A stretch of DNA of 7,750 nucleotides from JAQBFJ01 sp032123435 (GTDB lineage: Bacteria; Verrucomicrobiota; Kiritimatiellia; UBA8416; JAQBFJ01). The notes under the pieces are model-generated. The model had not been told where the DNA came from and ran no database searches. It was given only the letters and a program-made list of their open reading frames with translations. The stretch covers positions 1-7,750 of the forward strand of contig JAQBFJ010000015.1 in the NCBI GenBank assembly GCA_032123435.1. Direction: 5' to 3'. The position numbers and the translations under genes were made by a program. Shown piece by piece: positions 6,633 to 7,750 of this stretch (within the stretch, counting starts at the first letter, position 1; each line of letters starts with the position of its first letter).

Positions 6633-6984
6633 GGTGGCATGCACTGTGAAATGGCTTGCAAAGATCTGGCAGAAGAGGTATTTTCAAAACGCACGAAAAA
6701 GTTGGATTCAAGCAGGTTTTGGAGCGGTATGATGGTGTTTTGGGCTTTTCCAAAACAAAATTCTACTTTGAGCAGAAGAAAGTTGATCAAAAATTGGCAA
6801 ACGGGCATGCGAAACAGCTTTTTGGAAAAAGTGCCGCATAATTCGGAATGTCATAGAGTTAGAATCGGAATGCAGATGAAAAGTTAGAGAAATTGTGTAA
6901 TTTTAGAGCACGCGGCTTTCTATTGTTTATAGCTCATCGTCTAATTCAGCAATTACATCTGCAAAAACACTAACAGGAGGAAGT
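6633..6984. other. Unassigned 352-base stretch after the IS1380 remnant
   Basis: The first bases probably belong to the 3' flank of the IS1380 element, but no inverted repeat can be matched because the left end is gone. Composition turns AT-rich from about 6670. One frame stays open to TAA 6839-6841 (61 codons from ATG 6656) and has a plausible protein look (VGFKQVLERYDGVLGFSKTK), but it has no ribosome binding site and no family I recognise. It may be the decayed 3' end of a gene cut by the IS. The octamer TCGGAATG occurs twice (6843-6850, 6865-6872). No RNA gene, terminator or clear promoter was found, although a promoter for the gene at 6985 should lie in the last ~100 bases. Confidence 0.4.
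6975..6980 (+). promoter_or_regulatory. Strong ribosome binding site
   Basis: AGGAGG, a full-length match to the anti-Shine-Dalgarno core, ends four bases before the ATG at 6985 and supports that start. Confidence 0.75.
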
Positions 6985-7383
6985 ATGCTTTACATTGGCC
7001 ATTTTTCTTTTGATGAGATTGGATTGGCGCAAAAGATCCGCCACGGCTATTTTACTAGTGTGGTCGACGTGGATAATATTGAATACGCCGTCACCGAATT
7101 TAAGGAACTCATATTTTCGATCCGGAAGTTGGAAGACACGTTTCAACGGATTGTCGCCGTGTATCTGGAGGATATTATTGAGTTTCAGCATGTACCGGGA
7201 AAAGCGATCGTGACTCGGATACAATCTTCAGCCGGTGAATTTCCTGAATCCATCACCCACAGTCTTCCCGGGGCTGTTATCCCTGGCATCAATACCTATG
7301 GTTTGGAAGTGGATATCCGTGCAAACGAAAATGAGCAAAACACAGGTGAATACAAGGAAGCCAAGCCGTTCATTAAATTTTGA
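6985..7383 (+). CDS. Hypothetical protein, 132 residues
   Basis: I do not recognise this protein. It starts at ATG 6985 behind a perfect AGGAGG and ends at TGA 7381-7383. It has no Cys or Trp, no signal peptide and no membrane segment, so a soluble cytoplasmic protein is likely. The pattern suggests a mixed alpha/beta fold: an opening strand (MLYIGHFSFDE), a region rich in aromatic and acidic residues (YFTSVVDVDNIEYAVTEFKE), and a likely amphipathic helix around SIRKLEDTFQRIVAVYLEDI. A Gly/Pro-rich segment (LPGAVIPGINTYG) and a charged, probably loose C-terminus follow. Codon use looks natural throughout, and the frame is more convincing than the overlapping ones. The next gene follows after 25 bases in the same direction with its own ribosome binding site, so the two probably form an operon and may act together. 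Confidence 0.72.
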   Translation: MLYIGHFSFDEIGLAQKIRHGYFTSVVDVDNIEYAVTEFKELIFSIRKLEDTFQRIVAVYLEDIIEFQHVPGKAIVTRIQSSAGEFPESITHSLPGAVIPGINTYGLEVDIRANENEQNTGEYKEAKPFIKF

Positions 7384-7408
7384 GAAAACCAAACGAGGAG
7401 TTGTTTCG

Positions 7409-7618
7409 ATGGATTGCAAGACCTTTAGAAGCCTTATCGAACCCTGTTTAAAAAATAACGCGGCTAAAGAAGCATTAAGCGGAGATGTTGAGCGGCATCT
7501 TCAAAATTGTGCGGCGTGCCGTGATAAATATGCACCGCTATTTGATAGCGATAATGTTGATAATAAGATCATCCCTGATCCTGCCGAGCTAAAAGGCTTA
7601 GGGCTTGCGCAAAAATAA
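7409..7618 (+). CDS. Small protein with anti-sigma-like zinc motif (zf-HC2 type)
   Basis: The 69-residue product begins at ATG 7409, with GAGGAG at 7395-7400 eight bases upstream. The frame is also open upstream inside the previous gene, but the ribosome binding site and the motif both favour this start. The sequence follows the pattern of the zinc-binding anti-sigma (ZAS, zf-HC2) domain: Cys3 near the N-terminus, a helix with SGDVERHLQNCAAC, and the signature H30-x3-C34-x2-C37. In known members these residues bind zinc and the domain holds an ECF sigma factor or acts as a redox sensor. There is no membrane helix and no sigma gene is visible nearby, so the regulatory role is an inference. The protein could instead be a small zinc-binding partner of the upstream 132-residue protein. 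The C-terminus (DNVDNKIIPDPAELKGL) is short and polar. A large inverted repeat begins two bases after the stop. Confidence 0.7.
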   Translation: MDCKTFRSLIEPCLKNNAAKEALSGDVERHLQNCAACRDKYAPLFDSDNVDNKIIPDPAELKGLGLAQK

Positions 7619-7619
7619 C

Positions 7620-7739
7620 TTCACATTTTCAGCGCCCAATCATCCCGCTCAGCGGTGTTGCGAAAATTCGGAATATGCCAGATATTCCTGCATTTTCGCG
7701 CCTTGCTGAGCGGGCGCCTGGACTCTGAATATTTGTGAA
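7620..7739. repeat. 120-bp near-palindromic element (MITE/REP-like), possible terminator
   Basis: Nearly the whole segment folds on itself. Paired arms, from outside in, are TTCACA (7620-7625) with TGTGAA (7734-7739), TTCAG (7628-7632) with CTGAA (7724-7728), CCCGCTCAGC (7644-7653) with GCTGAGCGGG (7705-7714), GCGAAAAT (7660-7667) with ATTTTCGC (7692-7699), and GGAATAT (7670-7676) with ATATTCC (7682-7688). The loop is GCCAG (7677-7681). If the ends are taken as TCACA...TGTGA, the triplet ACT flanks both sides (7618-7620 and 7739-7741), a possible short target-site duplication. There is no coding frame and no U-tract, so it is more like a non-autonomous mobile repeat than a standard terminator. 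Its transcript would nevertheless form a very stable hairpin just after the preceding gene. Confidence 0.8.
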
Positions 7740-7750
7740 CTAATTTCTAC

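Noticed and set aside
6304..6732. A 142-codon gene starting at TTG 6304
   Set aside because: Only the first part matches the transposase; after about 6533 the matching frame is a different one, so this is a chance fusion across a deletion.
6843..6872. Repeated octamer TCGGAATG as an operator or repeat array
   Set aside because: Only two short copies, 22 bases apart, with no symmetry; chance is a sufficient explanation.
7235..7408. Upstream extension of the zinc-motif gene to 7235
   Set aside because: It overlaps the 132-residue gene, lacks a ribosome binding site, and the domain pattern begins naturally at Met 7409 (MDCKTF).

Overview
The window is a mosaic of four blocks with different base composition and history. 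(1) Positions 1-2941 are GC-rich and hold the 3' end of an ATP synthase operon: the end of a subunit b gene (atpF), then a complete alpha gene (atpA) and gamma gene (atpG). The three overlap by one or four bases. The order F-A-G, with no separate delta gene between b and alpha, together with the long b subunit and its delta-like C-terminal part, fits the 'alternate' or N-type F1Fo ATPase (atpDCQRBEFAG). This form is known to spread by lateral transfer and is often Na+-translocating. The ion-binding c subunit is outside the window, so the coupling ion cannot be read here.

(2) At 2941-3182 the operon breaks off. A start codon overlapping the atpG stop opens what looks like an RpiB/LacA-family sugar-phosphate isomerase gene, but only about 20 codons remain. 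They run into a reversed fragment of an IS3-family element: the start of orfA, with a one-base frameshift, and the element's probable left end.

(3) Positions 3183-6300 are clearly more AT-rich and carry a tightly coupled gene pair: a 619-residue oxidoreductase with N-terminal cysteine clusters and a GlcD/VAO-type FAD-binding domain, and a 387-residue NAD(P)-dependent reductase of the 'male sterility'/thioester-reductase type. They overlap by 13 bases and probably work in one pathway acting on a lipid or thioester-bound acyl group. The substrate is unknown. The reductase runs at its 3' end directly into a broken IS1380-family transposase (about 6301-6632). That transposase lacks its N-terminal part and has an internal deletion with a change of frame. 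The pair therefore lies between two decayed insertion sequences, as expected of transferred or rearranged DNA.

(4) After an unassigned stretch (6633-6984), a small two-gene unit with good ribosome binding sites encodes a 132-residue protein I do not recognise and a 69-residue protein with an anti-sigma-like zinc motif (HxxxCxxC). Two bases after the second stop codon begins a 120-bp, almost fully palindromic element that resembles a MITE or REP-like repeat and could also end transcription.

The organism is probably an anaerobic or facultative bacterium, perhaps a Desulfobacterota-like lineage. That assignment rests only on the mix of N-ATPase, Fe-S/flavin oxidoreductase and IS1380 remnants, and is weak. 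No rRNA, tRNA or CRISPR array was seen.
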